Counted from the first letter of the stretch, positions 1-5,960 are shown. The stretch is 12,331 bases of DNA from an uncultured Streptomyces sp. (GCA_946480485.1 CAMLJW010000118.1:1-12331), one strand, 5' to 3'. A program made the numbers and translations. The notes: a model not told the origin generated them from the letters alone.

Positions 1-119
1 CGGACCACCGCGTCGGCTTCAAGGCGTACAACTTGGACCAGGTCCTGGACGGCGAGCTCGACGCCGTGATCCAGGCCTGCGTGGACGCGGACTCGGCCGC
101 GAAGCTCGCCGCAGCCTGA
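1..119 (+). CDS. prfA: Peptide chain release factor 1, C-terminal end (partial)
   Basis: The last 38 codons of an open frame that enters from the left edge and stops at TGA 117-119. The residues read [19 protein letters not shown] and then a short Ala-rich end. The pattern 'TDHR...Y.L..VL.G.LD..I' is the characteristic C-terminus of bacterial class I release factors; the N-terminal domain, the codon-recognition tripeptide and the GGQ loop lie outside the window. Placement immediately before prmC, which methylates release factors, supports RF1 rather than RF2, since prfA-prmC is a common bacterial pairing. The gap to the next start is 36 bp, consistent with co-transcription. Confidence 0.9.
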   Translation, partial: DHRVGFKAYNLDQVLDGELDAVIQACVDADSAAKLAAA

Positions 120-144
120 CGCACAACGACAACAGCTCAGCCCC

Positions 145-150
145 GGAGGA
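145..150 (+). promoter_or_regulatory. Ribosome binding site deciding the prmC start
   Basis: GGAGGA lies 5 nt before GTG 156. The alternative GTG at 198 is preceded by C-rich palindrome sequence with no Shine-Dalgarno, so translation probably starts at 156 even though residues 1-14 look like inserted sequence. Confidence 0.7.
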
Positions 151-151
151 C

Positions 152-200
152 CAGCGTGCAGCAACATATTGGGGGTCGACCCCCAAACCCCCGCAGCGTG
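152..200. repeat. 42-bp palindrome-bearing insertion flanked by CAGCGTG direct repeats
   Basis: CAGCGTG occurs at 152-158 and again at 194-200, exactly 42 bp apart. Between the copies lies the 18-bp perfect palindrome TTGGGGGTCGACCCCCAA (169-186). Removing one repeat unit would put the downstream GTG (198) at the same 5-nt distance from the GGAGGA ribosome site and would leave a prmC reading straight into LLAEVAQ. The layout resembles a small palindromic element with a target-site duplication. The 42 bp keep the reading frame and add 14 residues. A local slippage duplication is the alternative, but it would not explain the palindrome. Confidence 0.6.
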
Positions 201-1037
201 TTGCTCGCTGAAGTGGCCCAGGCCACCCAGCGGTTGGCCGACGCCGGCGTGCCCTCGCCGCGCAACGACGCGGAGGAACTAGCCGCCTTCGTGCACGGCG
301 TCAGGCGGGGCGAGCTGCACACCGTCAAGGACGCCGACTTCGATGCCCGGTACTGGGAGGTCATCGCGCGCCGTGAGGCCCGCGAGCCGCTCCAGCACAT
401 CACCGGGCGGACCTTCTTCCGGTATCTGGAACTCCAGGTCGGGCCAGGGGTGTTCGTGCCGCGTCCGGAGACAGAGTCGGTCGTCGGGTGGGCGATAGAC
501 GCCGTACGCGCGATGGACGTCGTCGAGCCGCTCATCGTCGACCTCTGTACGGGCTCCGGGGCCATCGCGCTCGCCATGGCGCAGGAGGTGCCGCGCTCCC
601 GCGTACACGCCGTGGAGCTGTCCGAGGATGCGCTGCAGTGGACCCGTAAGAACGTCGAGGGATCCCGGGTCGACCTGCGTCAGGGAGACGCCCTGGACGC
701 CTTCCACGACCTCGACGGCCAGGTGGACCTCGTGATCTCCAACCCGCCGTACATCCCGCTCACCGAATGGGAGTACGTGGCGCCCGAGGCCCGGGACTAC
801 GATCCCGGGCTCTCGCTGTTCTCCGGCGAGGACGGGCTCGACCTCATCCGCGGCCTGGAGCGCACCGCGCACCGGCTGCTGCGCCCCGGTGGCGTCGTCG
901 TCGTCGAGCACGCCGACACCCAGGGCGGGCAGGTGCCGTGGATCTTCACCGAGGTGCGGGGCTGGGCCGACGCCGCAGACCACCCCGACCTCAACAACCG
1001 GCCGCGGTTCGCGACCGCACGCAGGGCGATGCCATGA
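156..1037 (+). CDS. prmC: Release factor glutamine methyltransferase PrmC (HemK)
   Basis: A SAM-dependent N5-glutamine methyltransferase that modifies the Gln of the GGQ loop of RF1/RF2 in the cytoplasm. The 293-residue product has an N-terminal helical domain (about 15-100), the SAM-binding motif DLCTGSGAIALA (129-140) and the catalytic NPPY signature (N196-Y199), which is diagnostic of Gln/Asn N-methyltransferases. The GTG at 156 follows a good Shine-Dalgarno GGAGGA (145-150) by 5 nt. An in-frame GTG at 198 (279 aa, beginning at 'LLAEVAQ') matches where I would expect this family to start in Streptomyces, but it has no good ribosome site of its own. The 14 extra codons are the 42-bp insertion described separately. 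The gene stops in ATGA, overlapping the next small ORF. Confidence 0.93.
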   Translation: MQQHIGGRPPNPRSVLLAEVAQATQRLADAGVPSPRNDAEELAAFVHGVRRGELHTVKDADFDARYWEVIARREAREPLQHITGRTFFRYLELQVGPGVFVPRPETESVVGWAIDAVRAMDVVEPLIVDLCTGSGAIALAMAQEVPRSRVHAVELSEDALQWTRKNVEGSRVDLRQGDALDAFHDLDGQVDLVISNPPYIPLTEWEYVAPEARDYDPGLSLFSGEDGLDLIRGLERTAHRLLRPGGVVVVEHADTQGGQVPWIFTEVRGWADAADHPDLNNRPRFATARRAMP

Positions 1038-1105
1038 GCACGCGTCCCAGGACCTCAAGCCAGCAGACTTCAAGCCAGCAGTACGTGTACGAGGAGGCTC
1101 GCTAA
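1034..1105 (+). CDS. Possible 23-codon ORF between prmC and tsaC
   Basis: The ATG overlaps the prmC stop as ATGA, and the TAA (1103-1105) ends 2 nt before the tsaC ATG. The predicted peptide is hydrophilic, begins MSTRPR and contains the perfect tandem TSSQQ-TSSQQ, then ends YVYEEAR. I recognise no family. The Shine-Dalgarno is weak, so expression would depend on coupling to prmC termination. Its main effect may be to carry ribosomes from prmC to tsaC, whose ribosome site (GAGGAGG, 1091-1097) lies inside it. It may equally be a non-coding spacer. Confidence 0.3.
   Translation: MSTRPRTSSQQTSSQQYVYEEAR
1052..1081. repeat. 15-bp tandem repeat in the prmC-tsaC spacer
   Basis: ACCTCAAGCCAGCAG (1052-1066) is followed directly by ACTTCAAGCCAGCAG (1067-1081), with one mismatch. 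It encodes TSSQQ twice in the small ORF that spans the spacer. A unit of 15 bp keeps frame, so copy number could vary without breaking that ORF. Confidence 0.8.
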
Positions 1106-1107
1106 CG

Positions 1108-1755
1108 ATGGCACGGCGATACGACACCAACGACGCGACCAACCGCGCGACAGGTCTGCGTGAGGCCGCGTCCGCCGTCCGCCGGGGCGAGCTCGTGGTC
1201 CTCCCCACCGACACCGTGTACGGCGTGGGCGCCGACGCGTTCTCCTCGGAGGCCGTGTCCGACCTGCTGGAGGCCAAGGGCCGGGGCCGCACCATGCCTA
1301 CGCCCGTTCTCATCGGCTCCCCGAACACGCTGCACGGACTGGTCACCGACTTCTCCGAGATGGCCTGGGAGCTCGTCGACGCGTTCTGGCCGGGCGCGCT
1401 GACCCTCGTCGCCAAGCACCAGCCGTCGCTCCAGTGGGACCTGGGGGACACCCGGGGCACCGTTGCCGTGCGCATGCCGCTGCACCCGGTGGCCATCGAG
1501 CTGCTGACCGAGGTCGGTCCCATGGCGGTGTCCTCGGCCAATCTGACCGGCCACCCGGCGCCGGAGAACTGCGACGCCGCCCAGGAGATGCTCGGCGACT
1601 CCGTCTCGGTCTACCTGGACGGCGGCCCGACCCCGGGCAACGTCCCCTCCTCGATCGTCGATGTCAGCCGCACGGTGCCCGTCCTGCTGCGCGCGGGCGC
1701 CCTGTCCGCGGAGGAGCTGAGGAAGGTCGTACCCGACCTCGAGGTGGGGAATTGA
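1108..1755 (+). CDS. tsaC: L-threonylcarbamoyladenylate synthase (TsaC/Sua5/YrdC family)
   Basis: Makes threonylcarbamoyl-AMP from threonine, bicarbonate and ATP, the first step of t6A37 formation in ANN-decoding tRNAs, in the cytoplasm. The 215-residue product is a single YrdC domain without the extra C-terminal Sua5 domain. It shows the N-terminal 'GELVVLPTDTVYGVGADA' strand-turn, the substrate-binding K57-G-R region, the SSAN signature (142-145) and PSSIVD (180-185). The ATG at 1108 follows GAGGAGG (1091-1097) by 10 nt; an upstream continuation of the same frame is only the prmC antiframe and has no family residues. The stop TGA overlaps the TTG start of the next gene (TTGA), so the two are translationally coupled. 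The mycobacterial prfA-prmC-sua5 order is the same. Confidence 0.93.
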   Translation: MARRYDTNDATNRATGLREAASAVRRGELVVLPTDTVYGVGADAFSSEAVSDLLEAKGRGRTMPTPVLIGSPNTLHGLVTDFSEMAWELVDAFWPGALTLVAKHQPSLQWDLGDTRGTVAVRMPLHPVAIELLTEVGPMAVSSANLTGHPAPENCDAAQEMLGDSVSVYLDGGPTPGNVPSSIVDVSRTVPVLLRAGALSAEELRKVVPDLEVGN

Positions 1756-2423
1756 CAGCCCCTGAAGCGGGGCGTGGCATAGGCACGGGGAACGCGGGGA
1801 CTCACTGGGACGGGGCCTCGGGGGACTCGTTCCGCATCCTCCACGTCAGCACCGGCAACGTGTGCCGCTCGCCCATCACCGAGCGGCTGACCCGTCATGC
1901 CCTGGCGGACCGGCTCGGCGACCCCCTGTGGGGCGGCCTGATAGTGGAGAGCGCCGGCACCTGGGGCCACGAGGGCGCGCCCATGGAGGCCAACGCGGAG
2001 ACCGTCCTCGCGGACTTCGGGGCGGATCCCTCCGGCTTTGTGGGTCGCGAATTGCTGGACGACCATGTGATCAGGGCCGACCTGGTGCTGACGGCCACCC
2101 GCGACCACCGGGCCCAGGTCATCTCCATGGGCCACTCCGCGGGCCTGCGCACCTTCACGCTCAAGGAGTTCACCCGCCTGGTGAAGGCCATAGACCCGGC
2201 GACACTCCCACCCCTGGACGACGGCGTGGTCGCCCGCGCCCGAGCGCTGGTGCGCGCCGCGGCAGCTCTACGCGGGTGGCTCCTGGCCCCGACGGCCGAG
2301 GCGGACGAGGTGTACGACCCCTACGGGGCGCCGTTGCCCTTTTTCCGTTCGGTGGGGGACGAGATCCACCAGGCCCTGGACCCGGTGGTGACGGCGTTGA
2401 CCGGGTGGCCTGCGCGGGCCTGA
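1752..2423 (+). CDS. Low-molecular-weight protein tyrosine phosphatase-like protein with Ser in place of the catalytic Cys
   Basis: A 223-residue protein, longer than the usual 150-165 of the family because of an N-terminal Gly/Ala-rich leader (about 1-25) and an insertion before the last motif. The P-loop region reads HVSTGNVCRSP (31-41). In classical members this is V-C-x-G-N-I-C-R-S, with the first Cys as nucleophile (CX5R); here that position is Ser33 (AGC 1848-1850), while Arg39 and Ser40 are kept. The general-acid motif is present as DPYG (D189). It may therefore be a pseudophosphatase or a phospho-residue binding protein. No ATG or GTG is available in frame before the P-loop, so TTG 1752, overlapping the tsaC stop, is the start; GGTGGGG lies just upstream. 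Substrate unknown. Confidence 0.82.
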   Translation: MTAPEAGRGIGTGNAGTHWDGASGDSFRILHVSTGNVCRSPITERLTRHALADRLGDPLWGGLIVESAGTWGHEGAPMEANAETVLADFGADPSGFVGRELLDDHVIRADLVLTATRDHRAQVISMGHSAGLRTFTLKEFTRLVKAIDPATLPPLDDGVVARARALVRAAAALRGWLLAPTAEADEVYDPYGAPLPFFRSVGDEIHQALDPVVTALTGWPARA

Positions 2424-2511
2424 GGCGGGGCGGTGCACCGGGGCCGCGGAGTACCGGGTTGGGTGTAACAGCGGGCGTAGTGGGGGCTGTGGTTCTACAT
2501 TGGTGCCAGGG

Positions 2512-2635
2512 CCTGTCCCGAGTTTCGGGCTGAACCAGGAAGCGGGGCGTGATGCGTGCGATCGCAAGGCGCCGGAAGGTCCTGGGCGAGCGTGTGTGCC
2601 ACGCCTCGCGAGCCCAGCCGAAAACCCAGAACAGG
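2512..2635. repeat. Palindromic MITE/REP-like repeat, copy 1 (upstream of glyA)
   Basis: A 124-bp imperfect inverted structure. The ends CCTGTCCCGAGTTTCGGGCTG (left) and the complement of the right end (2615-2635) agree at 16 of 21 positions. Inside, GCGGGGCGTG (2542-2551) pairs with CACGCCTCGC (2600-2609) with one mismatch. It shares long blocks with copy 2 downstream of glyA, including GCAAGGCGCCGGAAGG and GAGCGTGTGTGCCACGCC, but lacks about 38 bp carrying the second arm of the inner stem. It contains no gene. It ends 31 bp before the glyA ATG, so it probably lies in or next to the glyA leader. No target-site duplication is evident. Confidence 0.8.
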
Positions 2636-2666
2636 TACGGGTTCCCGCCGAGGTCCGGAGTCCTCC

Positions 2667-3929
2667 ATGGTGGTCACGCATACGCTTGAAGGCCTGCCAC
2701 CGTCCGATGTGCTCGGTCGGCAGGATCCCGAGCTGGCCGAGATCCTTGTCGGGGAACTGGACCGGCAGTCGGCGACGCTTCAGCTGATCGCCGCCGAGAA
2801 CTTCACCTCGCCCGCCGTACTCGCGGCTCTGGGCTCGCCGCTCGCGAACAAGTACGCCGAGGGATATCCCGGCGCCCGGCATCACGGCGGGTGCGAGATC
2901 GTCGACGTTGCCGAGCGCATCGCCGTCGAGCGCGCCAAGGCCCTCTTCGGTGCCGAGCACGCCAATGTGCAGCCCCACTCCGGGTCCTCGGCCGTGCTCG
3001 CCGCGTACGCGGCCCTGCTGCGGCCCGGTGACACCGTCCTCGCGATGGGCCTCCCGCACGGCGGCCACCTCACACACGGCTCGCCCGCCAACTTCTCGGG
3101 CCGCTGGTTCGACTTCGTCGGCTACGGCGTCGACCCCGAGAGCGGGCTCATCGACTACGACCAGGTGCTCGCGCTCGCCCGCACCCGCCGCCCGAAGGCT
3201 GTCGTGTGCGGGTCCATCTCCTACCCGAGACACCTCGACTACGGCGCCTTCCGGGACGTGGCCGACGAGGTGGGCGCGTACCTCATCGCCGACGCCGCCC
3301 ATCCCATCGGGCTGGTCGCCGGGGGAGCGGCGCCCAGCCCGGTGCCGTACGCCGACATCGTCTGCGCGACCACGCACAAGGTGCTGCGCGGCCCGCGTGG
3401 CGGCATGCTGCTGTGCGGCGCGGAGCTGGCCGAGCGCGTCGACCGTGCCGTCTTCCCGTTCACCCAGGGCGGTGCCCAGATGCACACGATCGCCGCCAAG
3501 GCCGTCGCGTTCGGCGAGGCGGCGACGCCGGCCTTCACCGCGTACGCCCATCAGGTGGTCGTGAACGCCCGAGCCCTCGCGCGGGGCCTGGCCGCCGGAG
3601 GGCTCACGGTCACCACGGGTGGCACCGACACCCACCTGTTGACCGTCGACCCGGCCCCGCTCGGCCTGGACGGCCGCACCGGCCGCGGACGCCTGGCCGC
3701 CGCCGGAATGGTCCTCGACACCTGCGCGCTGCCCCACCCGGACGTGCGCGGACTGCGCCTGGGCACGGCCGCCGTCACCACACAGGGCATGGGCGAGGCC
3801 GAAATGGCCCGGATCGCCGTGCTGTTCACCGAGGCGCTGCGGGATGAACAGGCGGGGCGCCGGGTGCGTGAGGAAGTGCGGGACCTGACCGGTGGATTTC
3901 CGCCGTATCCCGGCCAGGGCCTGTTCTGA
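2667..3929 (+). CDS. glyA: Serine hydroxymethyltransferase, divergent paralogue
   Basis: A PLP enzyme interconverting serine plus tetrahydrofolate with glycine plus 5,10-methylene-THF in the cytosol. At 420 residues it is of normal SHMT length (about 417). It keeps the core motifs: LIAAENFTSP, NKYAEGYPGARHHGGCE, LPHGGHLTHGSPANFSG, ADAAH (D209, H212), the PLP lysine in ATTHKVLRGPRGG (K238) and the carboxylate-binding R364 in GLRLG. Departures from the E. coli type are RHHGG (H72-H73) for RYYGG, CATTHK for TTTTHK, and a shortened segment just before GLRLG. The ATG at 2667 has CGGAG 6 nt upstream; codons upstream of it belong to the repeat. The C-terminal GQGLF and stop lie at the edge of the downstream repeat. 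I cannot tell from the window whether this is the main SHMT or a second copy. Confidence 0.9.
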   Translation: MVVTHTLEGLPPSDVLGRQDPELAEILVGELDRQSATLQLIAAENFTSPAVLAALGSPLANKYAEGYPGARHHGGCEIVDVAERIAVERAKALFGAEHANVQPHSGSSAVLAAYAALLRPGDTVLAMGLPHGGHLTHGSPANFSGRWFDFVGYGVDPESGLIDYDQVLALARTRRPKAVVCGSISYPRHLDYGAFRDVADEVGAYLIADAAHPIGLVAGGAAPSPVPYADIVCATTHKVLRGPRGGMLLCGAELAERVDRAVFPFTQGGAQMHTIAAKAVAFGEAATPAFTAYAHQVVVNARALARGLAAGGLTVTTGGTDTHLLTVDPAPLGLDGRTGRGRLAAAGMVLDTCALPHPDVRGLRLGTAAVTTQGMGEAEMARIAVLFTEALRDEQAGRRVREEVRDLTGGFPPYPGQGLF

Positions 3930-4076
3930 GTTTCGGGCCGGACCAAGGGAGCGGGGCGTGGTGCGTACCGTCGCAAGGCGCCGGAAGGCTCTGGTGGCGG
4001 AGCCACGAGGATCTTCCGGCGCCGCGGTGAGCGTGTGTGCCACGCCCCGCGAGCCCGGCCGGAAACTCAGCCCTGG
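3914..4076. repeat. Palindromic MITE/REP-like repeat, copy 2 (overlaps the glyA 3' end)
   Basis: A 163-bp nested palindrome. From outside in: CCAGGG/CCCTGG (3914-3919, 4071-4076), CTGAGTTTC/GAAACTCAG (3926-3934, 4062-4070), GCGGGGCGTGG/CCACGCCCCGC (3951-3961, 4040-4050), GGCGCCGGAAG/CTTCCGGCGCC (3977-3987, 4013-4023) and GTGGC-GGA-GCCAC (3994-4006). It is a fuller version of copy 1 in the same orientation. The glyA TGA (3927-3929) lies inside the second arm pair. The transcript could fold into a long hairpin and act as a terminator or 3' stabiliser for glyA, though no T-run follows. It has no coding content of its own. Confidence 0.85.
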
Positions 4077-4366
4077 GGCGGGCTGGGCGCGGACGTGTGC
4101 ACAGCCACTCGTGCAACCATCGGCTCTACCCGGAAGTCCCTCAACCATAGGCATTCCAAGCCAGTGCCCCGACAGGCAACGTTCGCCCCGTCGCTACGCC
4201 ACGCACTCTCGCGCACCGGCCGAAAGCCCAAGTACGTTCCGTACGAGGACTTCCAGCCGGAATGTCGGGAGCACGCACCGGACGCCGCTCTGTGCCGGGC
4301 AAGCGTTACCGGCCGAGGCACTAGGGTGTGGGGCTGAGATGGCCAGCGAGATCTGTGGGGAAGCCA
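4077..4366. other. Non-coding spacer between the repeat and wecA
   Basis: The stretch from the glyA stop to the wecA start is 437 bp; after the repeat, 290 bp remain without a credible gene. I see only small dyads (GTACG-TTC-CGTAC at 4232-4244; GGAAGTCC at 4132-4139 and GGACTTCC at 4247-4254) and the promoter-like box at its right end. Open frames crossing it have no family residues and unlike codon composition. Confidence 0.6.
4322..4327 (+). promoter_or_regulatory. Candidate -10 box for wecA
   Basis: TAGGGT fits the Streptomyces housekeeping -10 pattern TAGRRT. It lies 40 bp before the wecA GTG and would give a leader of about 30 nt. No good TTGAC-type -35 is found 16-18 bp upstream (the region is GGCAAGC), so this is a moderate call. 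The preceding repeat hairpin would separate this transcript from glyA. Confidence 0.4.
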
Positions 4367-5809
4367 GTGCGTGAATACCTCCTGACGCTCTGCATCACGG
4401 CCGCGGTGACGTACCTGTTGACCGGACCGGTGCGGAAATTCGCGATCGTGGCGGGGGCGATGCCGGAGATCCGGGCACGGGACGTGCACCGGGAACCCAC
4501 GCCGCGGCTCGGCGGAATCGCGATGTTCTTCGGACTGTGCGCCGGCCTCCTGGTCGCCGATCACCTGACGAACCTCAGCGAGGTGTTCGAGAACAACGAG
4601 CCCCGCGCGCTGCTCTCCGGCGCCGCCCTGATCTGGCTGATCGGCGTTTTGGACGACAAGTTTGAGATCGACGCCCTCATCAAGCTCGGCGGCCAGATGA
4701 TCGCCGCCGGTGTCATGGTGATGCAGGGCCTGACGATCCTGTGGCTGCCGGTGCCGGGAGTCGGCTCCGTCTCGCTGACCCAGTGGCAGGGCACGCTGCT
4801 GACCGTCGCGCTCGTCGTCATCACCATCAACGCCGTGAACTTCGTCGATGGCCTCGACGGTCTCGCCGGCGGCATGGTGTGCATCGCATCCGCGGCGTTC
4901 TTCATGTACGCGTACCGCATCTGGTACGGCTACGGGCTCGAGTCCGCCGCACCCGCGACCCTGTTCTCCGCGATCCTCATGGGCATGTGCATCGGCTTCC
5001 TGCCGCACAACATGCACCCGGCCCGCATCTTCATGGGCGACTCGGGCTCGATGCTCATCGGCCTCGTGCTCGCGGCCGGCGCCATCTCCATCACCGGGCA
5101 GGTCGACCCCGACGCGATGAACCTGTTCGCGGGTTCCGAGAAGGAGGCCGTGCACCAGACGGTGCCGGTCTACATCCCGCTGCTGCTGCCGCTGACGATC
5201 ATCGCCGTCCCGGCAGCCGACCTGGTGCTCGCCATCGTGCGGCGCACCTGGCGGGGACAGTCTCCGTTCGCCGCCGACCGCGGGCATCTGCACCACCGCC
5301 TGCTGGAGATCGGGCACTCGCACAGCCGGGCTGTGCTCATCATGTACTTCTGGTCGGCCCTGATCGCCTTCGGTGCTCTCGCCTACTCGGTGAACTCGGG
5401 GGCCATGTGGATCGTGCTCGGTATCGTGGCGCTCAGCGCGGTGGGTCTCGTCCTGCTCCTGCTGCCGCGGTTCGCCCCGAGCGCTCCGCGCTGGGCCGAG
5501 CGCTTCGTGCCGCCGCGCTACCGCCGCCGGCGGCGGATCGCCGAGGAGGCGGATGCGGCGGCGGAGGCAGAGGCGGTCGGGGAGGTCGGGGATACCGCGG
5601 TTGCTGCTGTGGCGGCGTCCTCGGCCACGAGCGGCGGGGGCGATCTGGGCGACCGGAGCGGTTTCGAAAGTCAGGGCGAGGTGGTCGACGGGGGACGTCG
5701 TACTCCGGTGGCCGTCGGTGTCTCAGGAGTCAATGGGGCGACGGCTGTTGGCGCCCGTTCGCGCCTTCTGGAAGGCACCAGGCCGGATCGTCACGCTGAC
5801 GCAAGGTAA
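4367..5809 (+). CDS. wecA: Undecaprenyl-phosphate N-acetylhexosamine-1-phosphate transferase (WecA/MraY superfamily)
   Basis: A 480-residue polytopic membrane enzyme that moves a sugar-1-phosphate from a UDP-sugar to a polyprenyl phosphate, the first membrane step of cell-wall glycopolymer synthesis. Family residues are all present: PRLGG near the N-terminus, the Mg-binding D96-D97 (GVLDDKFE), NFVDGLDGLAGG (158-169), FMGDSGS (222-228) and the nucleotide-sugar HLHHR (307-311). About ten hydrophobic segments end near residue 365. A tail of about 95 hydrophilic residues follows, starting with RRRRR and then Ala/Glu- and Gly-rich. The GTG at 4367 (VREYLLTL) follows GGGGAAG; an in-frame GTG at 4328 would add 13 residues unlike a membrane start. 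The Mycobacterium homologue (rfe/wecA) also sits directly before atpI. The exact sugar cannot be read from the sequence. Confidence 0.85.
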   Translation: MREYLLTLCITAAVTYLLTGPVRKFAIVAGAMPEIRARDVHREPTPRLGGIAMFFGLCAGLLVADHLTNLSEVFENNEPRALLSGAALIWLIGVLDDKFEIDALIKLGGQMIAAGVMVMQGLTILWLPVPGVGSVSLTQWQGTLLTVALVVITINAVNFVDGLDGLAGGMVCIASAAFFMYAYRIWYGYGLESAAPATLFSAILMGMCIGFLPHNMHPARIFMGDSGSMLIGLVLAAGAISITGQVDPDAMNLFAGSEKEAVHQTVPVYIPLLLPLTIIAVPAADLVLAIVRRTWRGQSPFAADRGHLHHRLLEIGHSHSRAVLIMYFWSALIAFGALAYSVNSGAMWIVLGIVALSAVGLVLLLLPRFAPSAPRWAERFVPPRYRRRRRIAEEADAAAEAEAVGEVGDTAVAAVAASSATSGGGDLGDRSGFESQGEVVDGGRRTPVAVGVSGVNGATAVGARSRLLEGTRPDRHADAR

Positions 5810-5820
5810 GAGTCTTACCT
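5804..5820. terminator. 17-bp dyad over the wecA stop codon, possible terminator
   Basis: AGGTAAG-AGT-CTTACCT is a perfect 7-bp stem with a 3-nt loop (8 bp if the loop is counted as 1), and it includes the TAA stop (5807-5809). No T-run follows, so it could be a weak terminator or a protein-binding dyad. A related smaller dyad AGGT-AAAG-ACCT occurs at 5921-5932. Confidence 0.35.
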
Positions 5821-5925
5821 GAGCGTGAAGCGTAAAAACGTCCCAATACCAGAAAAAATGCCGCAGCGGGTGTGCAAACGTGCATGCTCACTCTCACGCG
5901 TGACGACGAGCACACCAACCAGGTA

Positions 5926-5955
5926 AAGACCTCATCAAATAGTTTGTGATACGGT
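5926..5955 (+). promoter_or_regulatory. Candidate promoter of the atp operon
   Basis: AAGACC (5926-5931) as a weak -35, an 18-bp spacer and TACGGT (5950-5955) as a -10 of the TAnnnT type. The surrounding 5825-5945 stretch is noticeably richer in A and T than the rest of the window. This promoter would give a leader of about 120 nt before atpI. The -10 lies in the middle of the Rex-like dyad, the position expected of a repressed promoter. Confidence 0.4.
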
Positions 5956-5960
5956 TCACG
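5945..5960. promoter_or_regulatory. Rex-type operator (redox control of atp operon)
   Basis: TGTGATACGGTTCACG is a dyad that closely matches the known S. coelicolor Rex operator TGTGAACGCGTTCACA: both half-site cores TGTGA and TTCAC are exact, with the differences in the centre and the last base. The T on the left and the A after the G on the right extend the TTGTGA...TCACnA pattern. Rex releases DNA when NADH rises and controls respiratory genes in Streptomyces. The match to TGTGA-N6-TCAC also fits Crp-type sites, so Crp is the main alternative. Confidence 0.6.

Noticed and set aside
279..1541. A 420-codon minus-strand open frame across prmC and tsaC
   Set aside because: Shadow of two well-supported + strand genes; low-complexity composition and no ribosome site.
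1434..1751. Upstream extension of the phosphatase-like gene inside tsaC
   Set aside because: The frame is open, but it lies entirely within tsaC, lacks family residues and is Arg/Pro/Gly-rich; TTG 1752 at the coupled overlap is the better start.
2512..4076. CRISPR array
   Set aside because: Only two repeat copies, over 1.2 kb apart with a full gene between; no regular short spacers and no cas genes.
3914..4076. tRNA or other structured housekeeping RNA gene in the long palindrome
   Set aside because: The fold is one long nested hairpin rather than a cloverleaf, and a shortened copy exists upstream of glyA, which fits a repeat element.
2268..4154. A 628-codon minus-strand open frame spanning glyA and both repeats
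   Set aside because: It is antisense to a well-conserved SHMT and reads through both palindromic repeats; no recognisable domain or start context.
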